A stretch of 34,086 bases of DNA from a virus, in the IMG/VR virus record IMGVR_UViG_3300026382_000040, positions 1-34,086 of that record; one strand, 5' to 3'. Positions 15,024 through 21,411 of the stretch are shown piece after piece (position 1 is the stretch's first letter; each line of letters opens with the position of its first letter). The translations under genes were made by a program, and so were the position numbers. The notes beneath the pieces were generated by a model. That model saw nothing but the letters and a program-made list of their open reading frames with translations. It was not told where the DNA came from and searched no databases.

Positions 15024-17012
15024 ATGAACCTTGAACAGGCCGTAGAGATTTTTCAGAAGAGGTTTCTAGACCATAATTTCAATTGGCGTTTTTATCCCAC
15101 AAGAGCGATGGGCTTATGTCCGTTTCACGACGATACCCGCCCGTCGTTTAACATCTACGAGATGGACGGGCGATTTTACTATAAGTGCTTTGCCTGCGGG
15201 AAATCCGGGATGGTTGGTAAAAGCGGGGGAGAAGTCCCCCGTGGTTTAAAGGAGGTGCGAGATTGGTTACGGATTGCGTGCCAATCCGCACTTAATAATT
15301 ATAAGTCAACAGCTTTGATTGTCAAGATAGGCAAGCCAAACCTTGAGGATGCCATCAAGTTCTACCGAATCGGCCTCATCACGCAAGACCTGATTTCACT
15401 TACTCCACCTCAACTTAAAAAACTGTTTGACGAGAAGCTGGGAGGGTTAGAAAAGTATCTAGGCTGGTTTGTTTTTCCTTACTTCAGCCTTACAGGACAT
15501 TTGGTAGCACTTAAGCTTAGAAATGTAGAGGAAAATTCCCGCTCTTCTAGAGTGCTGAAGCTGGTTAAAAAGCCCGTTCCTTGCTATTTCGGAGGAATGG
15601 GATTCCTCAAGGACTTCATTAAACAGCAGGACGGCTGGGTTTACCCCTGCGTGATAACCGAAGGGGAAACGGACGCTATCTCTGTTTATGCTGATAGCTC
15701 AATCCCAGCCCTAGCAGTTGGCTCAGCATCAAATTACCGATTTCTCCTAAAAGAAAGACTAAGCCAATACAACTATTTCCCCCTAATCTTTCCTGATTTT
15801 GACCAGCCTTCTTTAAAAAGTCCCGGTGCAGGGATTGAGGCTCTCTTCAAGTTAGAAGAGCTCAGAAGGAAAGAACAAGTAAAAGAGAAAATCTACTGCT
15901 TGGTTTCCCGTGAGGTTTACGGTGGTGGTAAGGATGTAAACGACGCCATAAGGAGCGGGATTAGGGTTCAGGATATTCTCAAGGAAGGAAGGATAGAGGA
16001 GCTCTCTACTGCAGTTCAGGACTTCAAAGAGGAATGGACGGCGTATAAGAGGGAGAGATATAGGAAAGTCGCCGATAAGCTCAAAGAGGAGCTTCCAGCC
16101 CTAGCTCCTGTTTACCCAGACTTTTTAGGCCTTGAGGAAACGCCTTATGAGGTTAACGCAAGAGACTTATTACAGATGCAGGTTATACAGGAAGAGGCTA
16201 TTTTAAGCAGGTTTCCCGTTCGGAAAATTAGCGTTATATCGGCTTTTGGAGGTATAGGAAAAACAACTTGGGCGATGATAACAGCACTTAGAATAGCAAG
16301 AGATGAGGGACTTAAGTGCCTTCTCTGGACTACTGAGCACGACGAGAACAGCTTAGCTGAGAGACTAAGAGTAGTTGTAGCACTAAAAGAGTTCTGGGAA
16401 GAGAAAGGGTTGGAGCTGGTGAGCTTCAGAATAAACAGGCCTGAGCCTTTTATAACCCTTGACGGCAAGGAGCTTAATAAAAAAGCATTCTTTGAGCTGG
16501 AAGAGCTCCTTGAAAAATACGATGTGCTTTTTCTTGACCCTCTCCTCTCTTTCGTTGGCGGAGAGGAGAACGACAACACCATCATTAGGCAAGTCTTTGA
16601 TGCGATCCACGAGATACTTAAAAAAGAGAAATTTCAAGGCAAGCGAAAAGCTGTTATTTTCCTGCACCACTTTAACAAATATGCCTTGAGGGACGCTAAG
16701 ATAACAGAAAAGGACATACAAGAGGAGAAAGACGGACAAATTTACCTGAAAATGGAAGCCGTGCAGAAGTTAGAGGCTTCCGTGAGGGGTGCTTCAGCTA
16801 TAACCGATAGTGCCCGATATGTAGAGGCGTTAATAAAAACAGATACCGCCCGCTACTGCGTTACCATAAAAACAAACGAGAGAACAAGGAAAATGGGCTA
16901 CGGGGAGAGAATCCCTGAACTCCCAAAAGTTGACTACGATTCCCAGCCGATAGAAGAGCCTCAAACCGAAGCCGAAACCGATTATGAGGATTTTGAGAGC
17001 TTTGACTTTTAG
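15024..17012 (+). CDS. Primase-helicase (CHC2 zinc, TOPRIM, RecA-type ATPase)
   Basis: The 662-residue protein should make RNA primers and unwind DNA at the fork, working with the host polymerase. Domains run: a CHC2 zinc ribbon (C32, H35, C55, C58), then a TOPRIM fold with ITEGETDAIS (E213, D217) and FPDFD (D258, D260). The C-terminal RecA/RepA-like ATPase has Walker A GGIGKTT (409-415), Walker B VLFLDP (D505) and a sensor-like IFLHHF near 545. An acidic tail ends the protein. Length fits a fused primase-helicase. The ATG follows AAGGAGG. Odd points: a perfect copy of the genome's AAGGAGGTG-CGAG start cassette at 15249-15261 with ATT in place of ATG and out of frame, a GC hairpin before it (15224-15241), and a 21-bp repeat shared with the leader. 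Confidence 0.88.
   Translation: MNLEQAVEIFQKRFLDHNFNWRFYPTRAMGLCPFHDDTRPSFNIYEMDGRFYYKCFACGKSGMVGKSGGEVPRGLKEVRDWLRIACQSALNNYKSTALIVKIGKPNLEDAIKFYRIGLITQDLISLTPPQLKKLFDEKLGGLEKYLGWFVFPYFSLTGHLVALKLRNVEENSRSSRVLKLVKKPVPCYFGGMGFLKDFIKQQDGWVYPCVITEGETDAISVYADSSIPALAVGSASNYRFLLKERLSQYNYFPLIFPDFDQPSLKSPGAGIEALFKLEELRRKEQVKEKIYCLVSREVYGGGKDVNDAIRSGIRVQDILKEGRIEELSTAVQDFKEEWTAYKRERYRKVADKLKEELPALAPVYPDFLGLEETPYEVNARDLLQMQVIQEEAILSRFPVRKISVISAFGGIGKTTWAMITALRIARDEGLKCLLWTTEHDENSLAERLRVVVALKEFWEEKGLELVSFRINRPEPFITLDGKELNKKAFFELEELLEKYDVLFLDPLLSFVGGEENDNTIIRQVFDAIHEILKKEKFQGKRKAVIFLHHFNKYALRDAKITEKDIQEEKDGQIYLKMEAVQKLEASVRGASAITDSARYVEALIKTDTARYCVTIKTNERTRKMGYGERIPELPKVDYDSQPIEEPQTEAETDYEDFESFDF
15393..15413. 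repeat. 21-bp direct repeat, copy B (inside primase)
   Basis: Exact copy of 14986-15006 inside the primase-helicase gene, coding the Ile-Ser-Leu-Thr-Pro-Pro region, 407 bases downstream of the first copy. Confidence 0.9.
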
Positions 17013-17019
17013 AAGGAAA

Positions 17020-17048
17020 AGAGAGCTGGGATAAATTCCCAGCTCTCT
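17020..17048. terminator. Bidirectional terminator between primase and repressor
   Basis: AGAGAGCTGGG (17020-17030) and CCCAGCTCTCT (17038-17048) form an 11-bp perfect stem around a 7-base loop, between the convergent primase and repressor genes. T-runs are short, so termination may be partial in either direction. Confidence 0.7.
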
Positions 17049-17052
17049 AAAA

Positions 17053-17286
17053 CTAGGAAGAGGAGGGAAGGACTTGGTTATTTATTTTATCACATTTTTG
17101 ATTCTTTTCCCAGTCTTCTATCCCTACTTCTCCATTGGTTGCTTTATATATCTTCATTATGTAATTAGCACGAGGTCTAAATCTCCCGGTAATCCAGCGG
17201 TAAATATTCACCTCTGGAATTCCTGTTCTTTTTGCAAACTCCTTAGCTGTTATTCCTTCTTTCTTGAGCCATTCTCTAAGCGTCAT
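17053..17286 (-). CDS. Cro/CI-type HTH repressor
   Basis: This 77-residue protein is essentially one lambda-repressor-type helix-turn-helix domain: EGITAKEFAKRTGIPEVNIY (helices 2-3), then RWITGRFRPRANYIMKIYKA. There is no C-terminal peptidase or long dimerisation domain, so it is Cro-like in size. The ATG has a GGAGGAGAAA leader. It is the only leftward gene in the rightward arm, fired by a promoter sharing its -35 with the rightward one at 17336. That arrangement predicts control of the leader RNA, the DUF5131 gene and everything after it, plus autoregulation. The target may be the 10-bp inverted repeat flanking both promoters. Confidence 0.82.
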   Translation of the reverse strand: MTLREWLKKEGITAKEFAKRTGIPEVNIYRWITGRFRPRANYIMKIYKATNGEVGIEDWEKNQKCDKINNQVLPSSS

Positions 17287-17313
17287 TTTCTCCTCCTTAC
17301 TTTGTTTTCTTTT

Positions 17314-17342
17314 AATTTATTTCTTGCTATCACTATTGACAA
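17314..17342 (-). promoter_or_regulatory. Leftward promoter of the repressor gene
   Basis: On the minus strand TTGTCA (17337-17342), a 17-base spacer and TAAATT (17314-17319). Its -35 overlaps the rightward promoter's -35. Confidence 0.65.
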
Positions 17343-17364
17343 CCTAGCAGATATGATATATATT
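17336..17364 (+). promoter_or_regulatory. Rightward promoter of the DUF5131 unit
   Basis: TTGACA (17336-17341), a 17-base spacer and TATATT (17359-17364), close to consensus. It predicts a transcript starting near 17371 with a leader of about 145 bases before the ATG at 17519. Confidence 0.78.
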
Positions 17365-17403
17365 ACAAAGTAAGCTAAAGTTCTTTGACAGCAGAATAAG
17401 GAG

Positions 17404-17490
17404 ACCAGAGGGAGTAGGGTTAAGAGCCCGAAGCCCAGCAGGTTTATCCTGCGAGGGTTAGCAAGCCCTCCGTAAGTGGTCGCCTCTGGT
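17404..17490 (+). ncRNA. Structured leader RNA, yybP-ykoY-like signature
   Basis: The leader of the DUF5131 gene folds by eye. GAGGG (17408-17412) pairs with CCCTC (17466-17470) and closes a junction with a GGG/CCC arm (17417-17429) and a longer arm (GCCC-A-GCAGG with CCTGC-GA-GGGT, 17433-17458). The unpaired AGTAG after the first strand and TAGCAAG before the last match the arrangement of conserved bases in yybP-ykoY (Mn2+) riboswitches. A second stem, ACCAGAGG (17404-17411) with CCTCTGGT (17483-17490), shares GAGG with the first, so the two exclude each other, as in a switch. The match to the family is from memory and partial; an unrelated leader or a processed small RNA is possible. It is not tRNA-like. 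Confidence 0.5.
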
Positions 17491-17518
17491 TGTGAAGAAA
17501 AAATATAAGGGAGTTGTT

Positions 17519-18253
17519 ATGGCTAAGACCAAAATTGACTGGTGCGATGCGGTTTGGAATCCCGCTTGGGGTTGTCTCCATAACTGCTCTTTCTGCTATG
17601 CTAAGCGGTTTGCAGGTAGGTTCTACGAGAAAGTAGCAAAGAAAAACAACCTTTCCCCCGAAGAGACGGAGAAGCTCCGTGATTTTGAACCAATCTTCCT
17701 ACCTGTAAACTACAGCAGGAAGTTTGGGAAACGAGAAAAGATAATTTTTGTCAACTCAATGTCCGACCCTGCTTTTTGGGAACAGGAGTGGATAGACAGG
17801 ATTTTTGAGAGGATAGCAAGAGAGAGAAACAGGGTTTTTCTCTTTCTAACAAAAAATCCTACAAGCTACAGGAAGTTTCCTGTTCCTCTTTCTTCTAATG
17901 TGTGGTTGGGGATAAGTGCTACTGATACCGTTTCTTTGGTAGAAAAAGCGAAGAAGCTTTTTGGGAGATATGATACTCCTCCTACTTGGAATCTTTTTGT
18001 CTCTCTTGAACCTATTCACGAAAACATTGTTACTCCTAGGGTTGTTCCGTTTCTTAAAAAGTTTGGATGGATAATCGTGGGTCCTGAAACTGGGAGCTTA
18101 AAAAGGGAGCTCCGGGAGAGTTACTCACAGAACCTCAAAAAATGGGTAAACAATTTGAAAGACTTCTGTTCCCACTTTGGAATTCCGCTTTTTACCAAGG
18201 AAGCGTGTGTAAGCTACGGAGTGAAGCTCCAGCAAGAATTCCCGCTGATGTAA
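17519..18253 (+). CDS. Phage Gp37/Gp68 family (DUF5131) radical-SAM-like protein
   Basis: The 244-residue protein starts TKIDWCDAVWNPAWGC, the N-terminus typical of phage Gp37/Gp68 (DUF5131) proteins. It then has C19-x3-C23-x2-C26 (CLHNCSFCYAKRF), the spacing of a 4Fe-4S radical-SAM cluster. Further family landmarks are FVNSMSDPAFW, VFLFLTKNPTSY, VWLGISATD, LFVSLEPIHENI and WIIVGPETGS. The substrate of this family is not known to me. The ATG at 17519 (GGGAG six bases upstream) is preferred over a GTG at 17492, because the family N-terminus begins here. It follows the folded leader and repressor switch, so its expression appears tightly controlled. Confidence 0.85.
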   Translation: MAKTKIDWCDAVWNPAWGCLHNCSFCYAKRFAGRFYEKVAKKNNLSPEETEKLRDFEPIFLPVNYSRKFGKREKIIFVNSMSDPAFWEQEWIDRIFERIARERNRVFLFLTKNPTSYRKFPVPLSSNVWLGISATDTVSLVEKAKKLFGRYDTPPTWNLFVSLEPIHENIVTPRVVPFLKKFGWIIVGPETGSLKRELRESYSQNLKKWVNNLKDFCSHFGIPLFTKEACVSYGVKLQQEFPLM

Positions 18254-18279
18254 AGTAGAAAATCTGAAGGAGGTGTGGG

Positions 18280-18621
18280 ATGGAGAAGAAGATTGAAGAG
18301 TTAAGAGAACTACTAAAAACATATAACGGAGCATTTAGTCGCAACCTATTCGGAGAAGTGATAATCCATATTGGCTATGACGAAAAAGAAGAAAAGGGCT
18401 TCATTGAGGGAAGTGTATATCATGCGAGGATATTAGGCAAGTTTGACTTTAAAAATTCTCATTTTTTTGTAGAGTCTTCAACGATGGATGATACTAGAGA
18501 GTTTTACGGAGAAAAGGCGATAAATAAAGGGATAGGAATAATCAACTTCTGGAAGGAGAGTTACGGCTATCTCTGGGAAGAGGCGATAAAAAACTTAAAG
18601 GAGGTGCGGGATGAGTGTTGA
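18280..18621 (+). CDS. Unknown small protein (113 aa)
   Basis: The 113-residue mixed protein has an N-terminal helix (KKIEELRELLKTYNG), a beta-rich middle (GEVIIHIGYDEKEEKGFIEG) and a C-terminal helix with Trp/Tyr. No motif is recognised. It starts 26 bases after the DUF5131 gene, with the AAGGAGGTG-TGGG-ATG cassette, and its last 11 bases overlap the next gene. The next gene's start cassette encodes its final Lys-Glu-Val-Arg-Asp. It probably belongs to the same transcript as DUF5131. Confidence 0.65.
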   Translation: MEKKIEELRELLKTYNGAFSRNLFGEVIIHIGYDEKEEKGFIEGSVYHARILGKFDFKNSHFFVESSTMDDTREFYGEKAINKGIGIINFWKESYGYLWEEAIKNLKEVRDEC

Positions 18622-18865
18622 ATTCTTAGGAAACTATGAGTTACCGGGAGTAGATTGCCTTCCACCTTTTGAGCTAAAATGGAAAGACGGCTCAATGAAT
18701 TTAGAGGTTGAAGAGCTAACAATCAAGTTTGGATTGAGGAAGATTTACTTAAAAGAAGACAAGATAATCGTTGAGGCATTCAGAAAGAAGTTTATTATCA
18801 AAGGCGGTTCAATAACTACTTGTGATAAGTCCGAACCAGAAGATATTAACGACATTGAATTTTAA
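18611..18865 (+). CDS. Unknown small protein (84 aa)
   Basis: The 84-residue, probably all-beta protein has alternating Ile/Leu/Val strands (FELKWKDGSMNLEVEELTIK, then KIIVEAFRKKFIIKGG) and a disordered acidic end. The start follows AAGGAGGTG-CGGG. It is similar in style to the products of 14365 and 14649 but without clear sequence identity. Function unknown; co-transcribed with its neighbours. Confidence 0.65.
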   Translation: MSVEFLGNYELPGVDCLPPFELKWKDGSMNLEVEELTIKFGLRKIYLKEDKIIVEAFRKKFIIKGGSITTCDKSEPEDINDIEF

Positions 18866-18876
18866 GGAGGTGTGAG

Positions 18877-19092
18877 ATGTGGGTTGAGACTTATAGGGGG
18901 ACTATGATTAACGCTAAAACGATAGAGGCCGTTTGGGTAGGAAAGAAAGACTCTCGTGATGCAGTTATAGTGCGAACTATATCGGGGAATGTTTATTTTG
19001 TTGACCTCTTTAACTCTAAGAATGAGGCGGAAGAAGCAAAGGCTAGGCTATGTGAACAACTATTGGTATTAGAGGTTCAGAATGAACTTTGA
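18877..19092 (+). CDS. Unknown small protein (71 aa)
   Basis: The 71-residue protein consists of a small beta sheet (TMINAKTIEAVWVGKKD, then DAVIVRTISGNVYFVDLF) followed by a helix rich in Glu and Ala. This is the shape of short nucleic-acid or cofactor-binding beta-beta-alpha proteins, but no motif proves it. The start follows AAGGAGGTG-TGAG, and its end overlaps the next gene by 11 bases. No function assigned. Confidence 0.65.
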   Translation: MWVETYRGTMINAKTIEAVWVGKKDSRDAVIVRTISGNVYFVDLFNSKNEAEEAKARLCEQLLVLEVQNEL

Positions 19093-19273
19093 ATTTATAC
19101 TCAAGACTGAGGAGAAAGCCTTAGCCAAGAGAGAAGCCGAAATGGAGCTAGGTAAGGCTAAAGCCCATCTTAAGGGTCTAAAAGAAAGTTTAGAATTATT
19201 AGGATTTGGTTTTTCAGCCCAAGAGGTTCAGGAAATTATAAGCAAACTAGAGGAAATAAGGAGGAGGTTATGA
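19082..19273 (+). CDS. Small coiled-coil protein (63 aa)
   Basis: The 63-residue, almost wholly helical protein has alternating Glu/Lys and Leu (KREAEMELGKAKAHLKGLKE, then VQEIISKLEEIRRRL), which suggests a coiled coil or helical hairpin. The ATG at 19082 follows GAGGTTCAG and overlaps the previous gene; its stop overlaps the dUTPase start (ATGA). It probably binds a partner protein. Not recognised. Confidence 0.6.
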   Translation: MNFEFILKTEEKALAKREAEMELGKAKAHLKGLKESLELLGFGFSAQEVQEIISKLEEIRRRL

Positions 19274-19713
19274 GAGTAAAGAAGCTAGACCCGCGAGCGA
19301 AACTTCCGACCTTAGCTTATGAAAGGGCGTTAGGCTACGACCTTTATGCTCTTGAAGATGTAGAAGTTCCCGCCATTAGCGAAGATGGCGGGATAGGGAT
19401 GACAAAGGTGAGGACGGGGATTGCCATTGAGCTCCCGCCAATGTGGGGAGCTTTTATTAAAGATAGGTCGTCAATCGCTACTAAGCGTAGGTTGGTTTGT
19501 ATCGCTGGGGTAATTGACCCCGATTATAGAGGGGAAATAATCGTTTGCCTTGAGAATCATTCGGGTAGGGTTCAGAAAATCAAGGCTGGAGAGAAAATAG
19601 CCCAATTAGTTCCTATCCCTGTTTTAGGTGCTCCAGTAGTAGAGGCTGAGGAATTATCGGAGACCAAAAGAGGAGCTAACGGCTTTGGAAGTTCTAATAA
19701 GGGAGGTGAATAA
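19270..19713 (+). CDS. dut: dUTPase (dUTP diphosphatase)
   Basis: The 147-residue trimeric enzyme turns dUTP into dUMP and diphosphate, keeping uracil out of phage DNA and feeding thymidylate synthesis by the ThyX encoded downstream. All five family motifs are present in order: ERALGYDLYA, DRSSIA, GVIDPDYRGEI, GEKIAQLVPIP and RGANGFGSS. Length is standard. Residues about 33-43 form a longer loop before motif 2, whose DNA is a perfect 9-bp hairpin (19368-19393), with another 7-bp hairpin nearby (19430-19452). The ATG follows AAGGAGGAGGTT and overlaps the previous stop. Confidence 0.93.
   Translation: MRVKKLDPRAKLPTLAYERALGYDLYALEDVEVPAISEDGGIGMTKVRTGIAIELPPMWGAFIKDRSSIATKRRLVCIAGVIDPDYRGEIIVCLENHSGRVQKIKAGEKIAQLVPIPVLGAPVVEAEELSETKRGANGFGSSNKGGE
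19368..19393. repeat. Perfect 9-bp hairpin inside the dUTPase gene
   Basis: TCCCGCCAT (19368-19376) and ATGGCGGGA (19385-19393) are exact inverted copies around an 8-base loop, in the segment coding a loop between motifs 1 and 2 of dUTPase. Confidence 0.8.
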
Positions 19714-20525
19714 TGGAAGTTAAGACTATTGAGGAAGTAAAAATTAAAGTGGCTGAGGAGATGCAGAAGAGATGGCTTGACTTGAGCCAAATCAAAGGAT
19801 GGCTGAACGGCCATAAAGGGATTCCTCAAGAGGCTCAGGAGCAGATAGCTGAGCAGATTAAGGCTCTCTTTGCTGAATATGGCCTACGTCCGGATTTAGG
19901 CCATATCGTAGTTTTGGGCGATAGGCCATATGTAACAAGAGAGGGTTTGCTCTACTATGCACGCAAAAGCGGTCAACTTCAGGGCATCAAAGTTGAGATA
20001 GTTGAGCGTCAAAAGGATTTCTGTTTAGTGAAAGCTACCGTCTTGACTAAAGACGGCGGAGAATTTGAGGCCTATGGAGATGCCTCTACGAGCAACACCA
20101 ACAGGATGGTTAGCCCTCACCTTATCAGGATGGCTGAAACGAGGGCTATAAATAGAGCTCTTAGGGAGGCCTTCCCAATAGGTTTATGTAGCTACGAGGA
20201 ACTTGGAGAGGCTGATATAGATATATCGGTAGAACCTGCTACAGGTGAACCGAATCCTACCCCTTCATCTTCCTCTTCGCCTGCTAAAGCTTCAAACGGA
20301 GGGGTTAGTAAAAAACAAATAGGTTTCATGAAGAAGCTCCTTAAAGAGGTTTTCGGAGAGAATGCAGAGGAAGAGGGCAAAAGGATGATTGCTGTTTATG
20401 GCAAATCCTCCTCAAAGGAGCTTACCTCTAAGGAGGCATCGGAGATTATTGATACGCTTAAAAAGTTAAAGGAAAATAAGGAGAAAAAGGAAGAAGGAGG
20501 AGAGCATGACTACGATTTTGAATAG
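19713..20525 (+). CDS. Putative ssDNA-binding/annealing protein
   Basis: The 270-residue protein has an N-terminal domain of about 170 residues ending in RMAETRAINRALREAF and GLCSYEELG, a signature I know from phage proteins coded among recombination genes, some thought to be single-strand annealing proteins of the Rad52-like kind. A Ser/Pro linker (about 180-200) leads to a small helical domain (KKQIGFMKKLLKEVF, then LTSKEASEIIDTL) found at the end of many such proteins. It finishes with an acidic tail, HDYDFE, like those SSB-type proteins use to recruit partners. Start is TAATG-coupled to dUTPase. The annealing role is inferred; it could also be a plain ssDNA-binding or unknown replication protein. 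Confidence 0.55.
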   Translation: MEVKTIEEVKIKVAEEMQKRWLDLSQIKGWLNGHKGIPQEAQEQIAEQIKALFAEYGLRPDLGHIVVLGDRPYVTREGLLYYARKSGQLQGIKVEIVERQKDFCLVKATVLTKDGGEFEAYGDASTSNTNRMVSPHLIRMAETRAINRALREAFPIGLCSYEELGEADIDISVEPATGEPNPTPSSSSSPAKASNGGVSKKQIGFMKKLLKEVFGENAEEEGKRMIAVYGKSSSKELTSKEASEIIDTLKKLKENKEKKEEGGEHDYDFE

Positions 20526-20591
20526 CTTGGACTAGATTTATTTTTGTAGAGAACTAAAATAATTAAGTCCATAATTCCAGCTCCTTTTCAG

Positions 20592-20640
20592 TTAGAGGTT
20601 TGGATTTCAAGGAGGGCCCCCACCCTCCTTGAACCTCTAA
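20592..20640. promoter_or_regulatory. 18-bp paired hairpin before the RAMP-like gene
   Basis: TTAGAGGTT (20592-20600) pairs with AACCTCTAA (20632-20640), and CAAGGAGGG (20608-20616) with CCCTCCTTG (20623-20631), leaving a 7-base bulge (20601-20607) and a 6-base loop. TTTTAG follows, so it can terminate transcription. CCCTCCTT is also complementary to the AAGGAGGG binding site of the next gene (about 20661-20668), so it may hide that site in an alternative fold. The remainder of the gap (20526-20673) shows no gene. Confidence 0.7.
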
Positions 20641-20673
20641 TTTTAGAACCATTAAAAACAAAGGAGGGAGACT

Positions 20674-21411
20674 ATGCAAAGTCTTATTCAAGATAGAAAA
20701 AAAGTAGTTTTGCGATTTATCAGGGATATACTTGGAGTAGCCCCAAGCTCCCCTCAAATTTACGAGAGATATCTCCTTGAAAAGCTCAATAAGGAGATAG
20801 ACAAGATAGAGCGGAAGCTGGGGAAAAAGAGTTTAAGAGAAGAGGAAAGGGCAATACTTGAGAATCAGTTAAGGAGCTTACAGGATGAGTTAGCGAATCT
20901 TCCTGAAGTCATAGAGAACACGGAGAAAGCTACTCAGTTTTACAGAGCTCCTTATGGGAAGTATGAAGTCCCAGTAATCCGAGCCCATCAAGTTCAGGGC
21001 TTTTTCAAAGAGGCGGGCAACAACTTCAAGGATGTCTTTAAAATTAAGGCTCTAAGAGACAAAATAAGCAAGTATGTCCGAGTTCAACCTATAAATATAT
21101 TCATTTACGATGAGGAAATACGAGAGGATAACCTAGTTGATGAGCCCGATGGATTCCTTGAGCGTCCCATACAAGCCATGACCCTACAAGGGCCCAGAGT
21201 GTCAATAGCGAAATCGGAGGTTATCTATTCAAGCGAAGAGAAAGGTTTTAAGCTGATAGAGTTTGAGGTAATCCTATTTAAGAATCCTCACTTTGACTTT
21301 TCGCTACTTGAAACGCTTATGAGAGAACTAGGGCCTTACGGTGGAATAGGACGATGGAGGAATGCGGGCTACGGGGCGTTTGAGGTTGTTAAAATAGAAG
21401 ATGTTAATTAA
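20674..21411 (+). CDS. RAMP-fold-like protein beside the periodic array
   Basis: The 245-residue protein opens with about 90 residues of charged helix (coiled-coil-like, about 25-80). The rest reads like a RAMP protein (the RRM-like fold of Cas5/Cas6/Cas7). VPVIRAHQVQGFFKEAGN resembles the 'I-P-G-x-x-L-K-G' helix start, LQGPRVSIAKSEVI the following strand, and LIEFEVIL a core strand. A helix then leads into a Gly-rich loop, LGPYGGIGRWRNAGYGAFEV, which looks like the RAMP signature near the C-terminus. I see no catalytic His pair typical of Cas6, so binding without cutting is more likely. The ATG follows AAAGGAGGGAGACT. The stop codon overlaps the first unit of the 433-bp array. The fold call is by eye; no known family name is claimed. 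Confidence 0.55.
   Translation: MQSLIQDRKKVVLRFIRDILGVAPSSPQIYERYLLEKLNKEIDKIERKLGKKSLREEERAILENQLRSLQDELANLPEVIENTEKATQFYRAPYGKYEVPVIRAHQVQGFFKEAGNNFKDVFKIKALRDKISKYVRVQPINIFIYDEEIREDNLVDEPDGFLERPIQAMTLQGPRVSIAKSEVIYSSEEKGFKLIEFEVILFKNPHFDFSLLETLMRELGPYGGIGRWRNAGYGAFEVVKIEDVN

Larger units (their letters stand above)
17296..17374. promoter_or_regulatory. 10-bp inverted repeat flanking the switch (candidate operators)
   Basis: CTTACTTTGT (17296-17305) and ACAAAGTAAG (17365-17374) are exact inverted copies 59 bases apart. One covers the start region of the repressor message, the other begins just after the rightward -10. They are good candidates for two operator sites of the 77-residue repressor, possibly joined by looping. 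Confidence 0.6.

Noticed and set aside
17404-17490. tRNA gene
   Set aside because: A 7-8 bp closing stem exists, but the 85-base interior has no TTCRA T-loop and no proper anticodon loop (T33, purine 37).
17492-17518. GTG start at 17492 for the DUF5131 gene
   Set aside because: The family N-terminus begins at the ATG at 17519, which has its own GGGAG; the upstream codons belong to the leader RNA.
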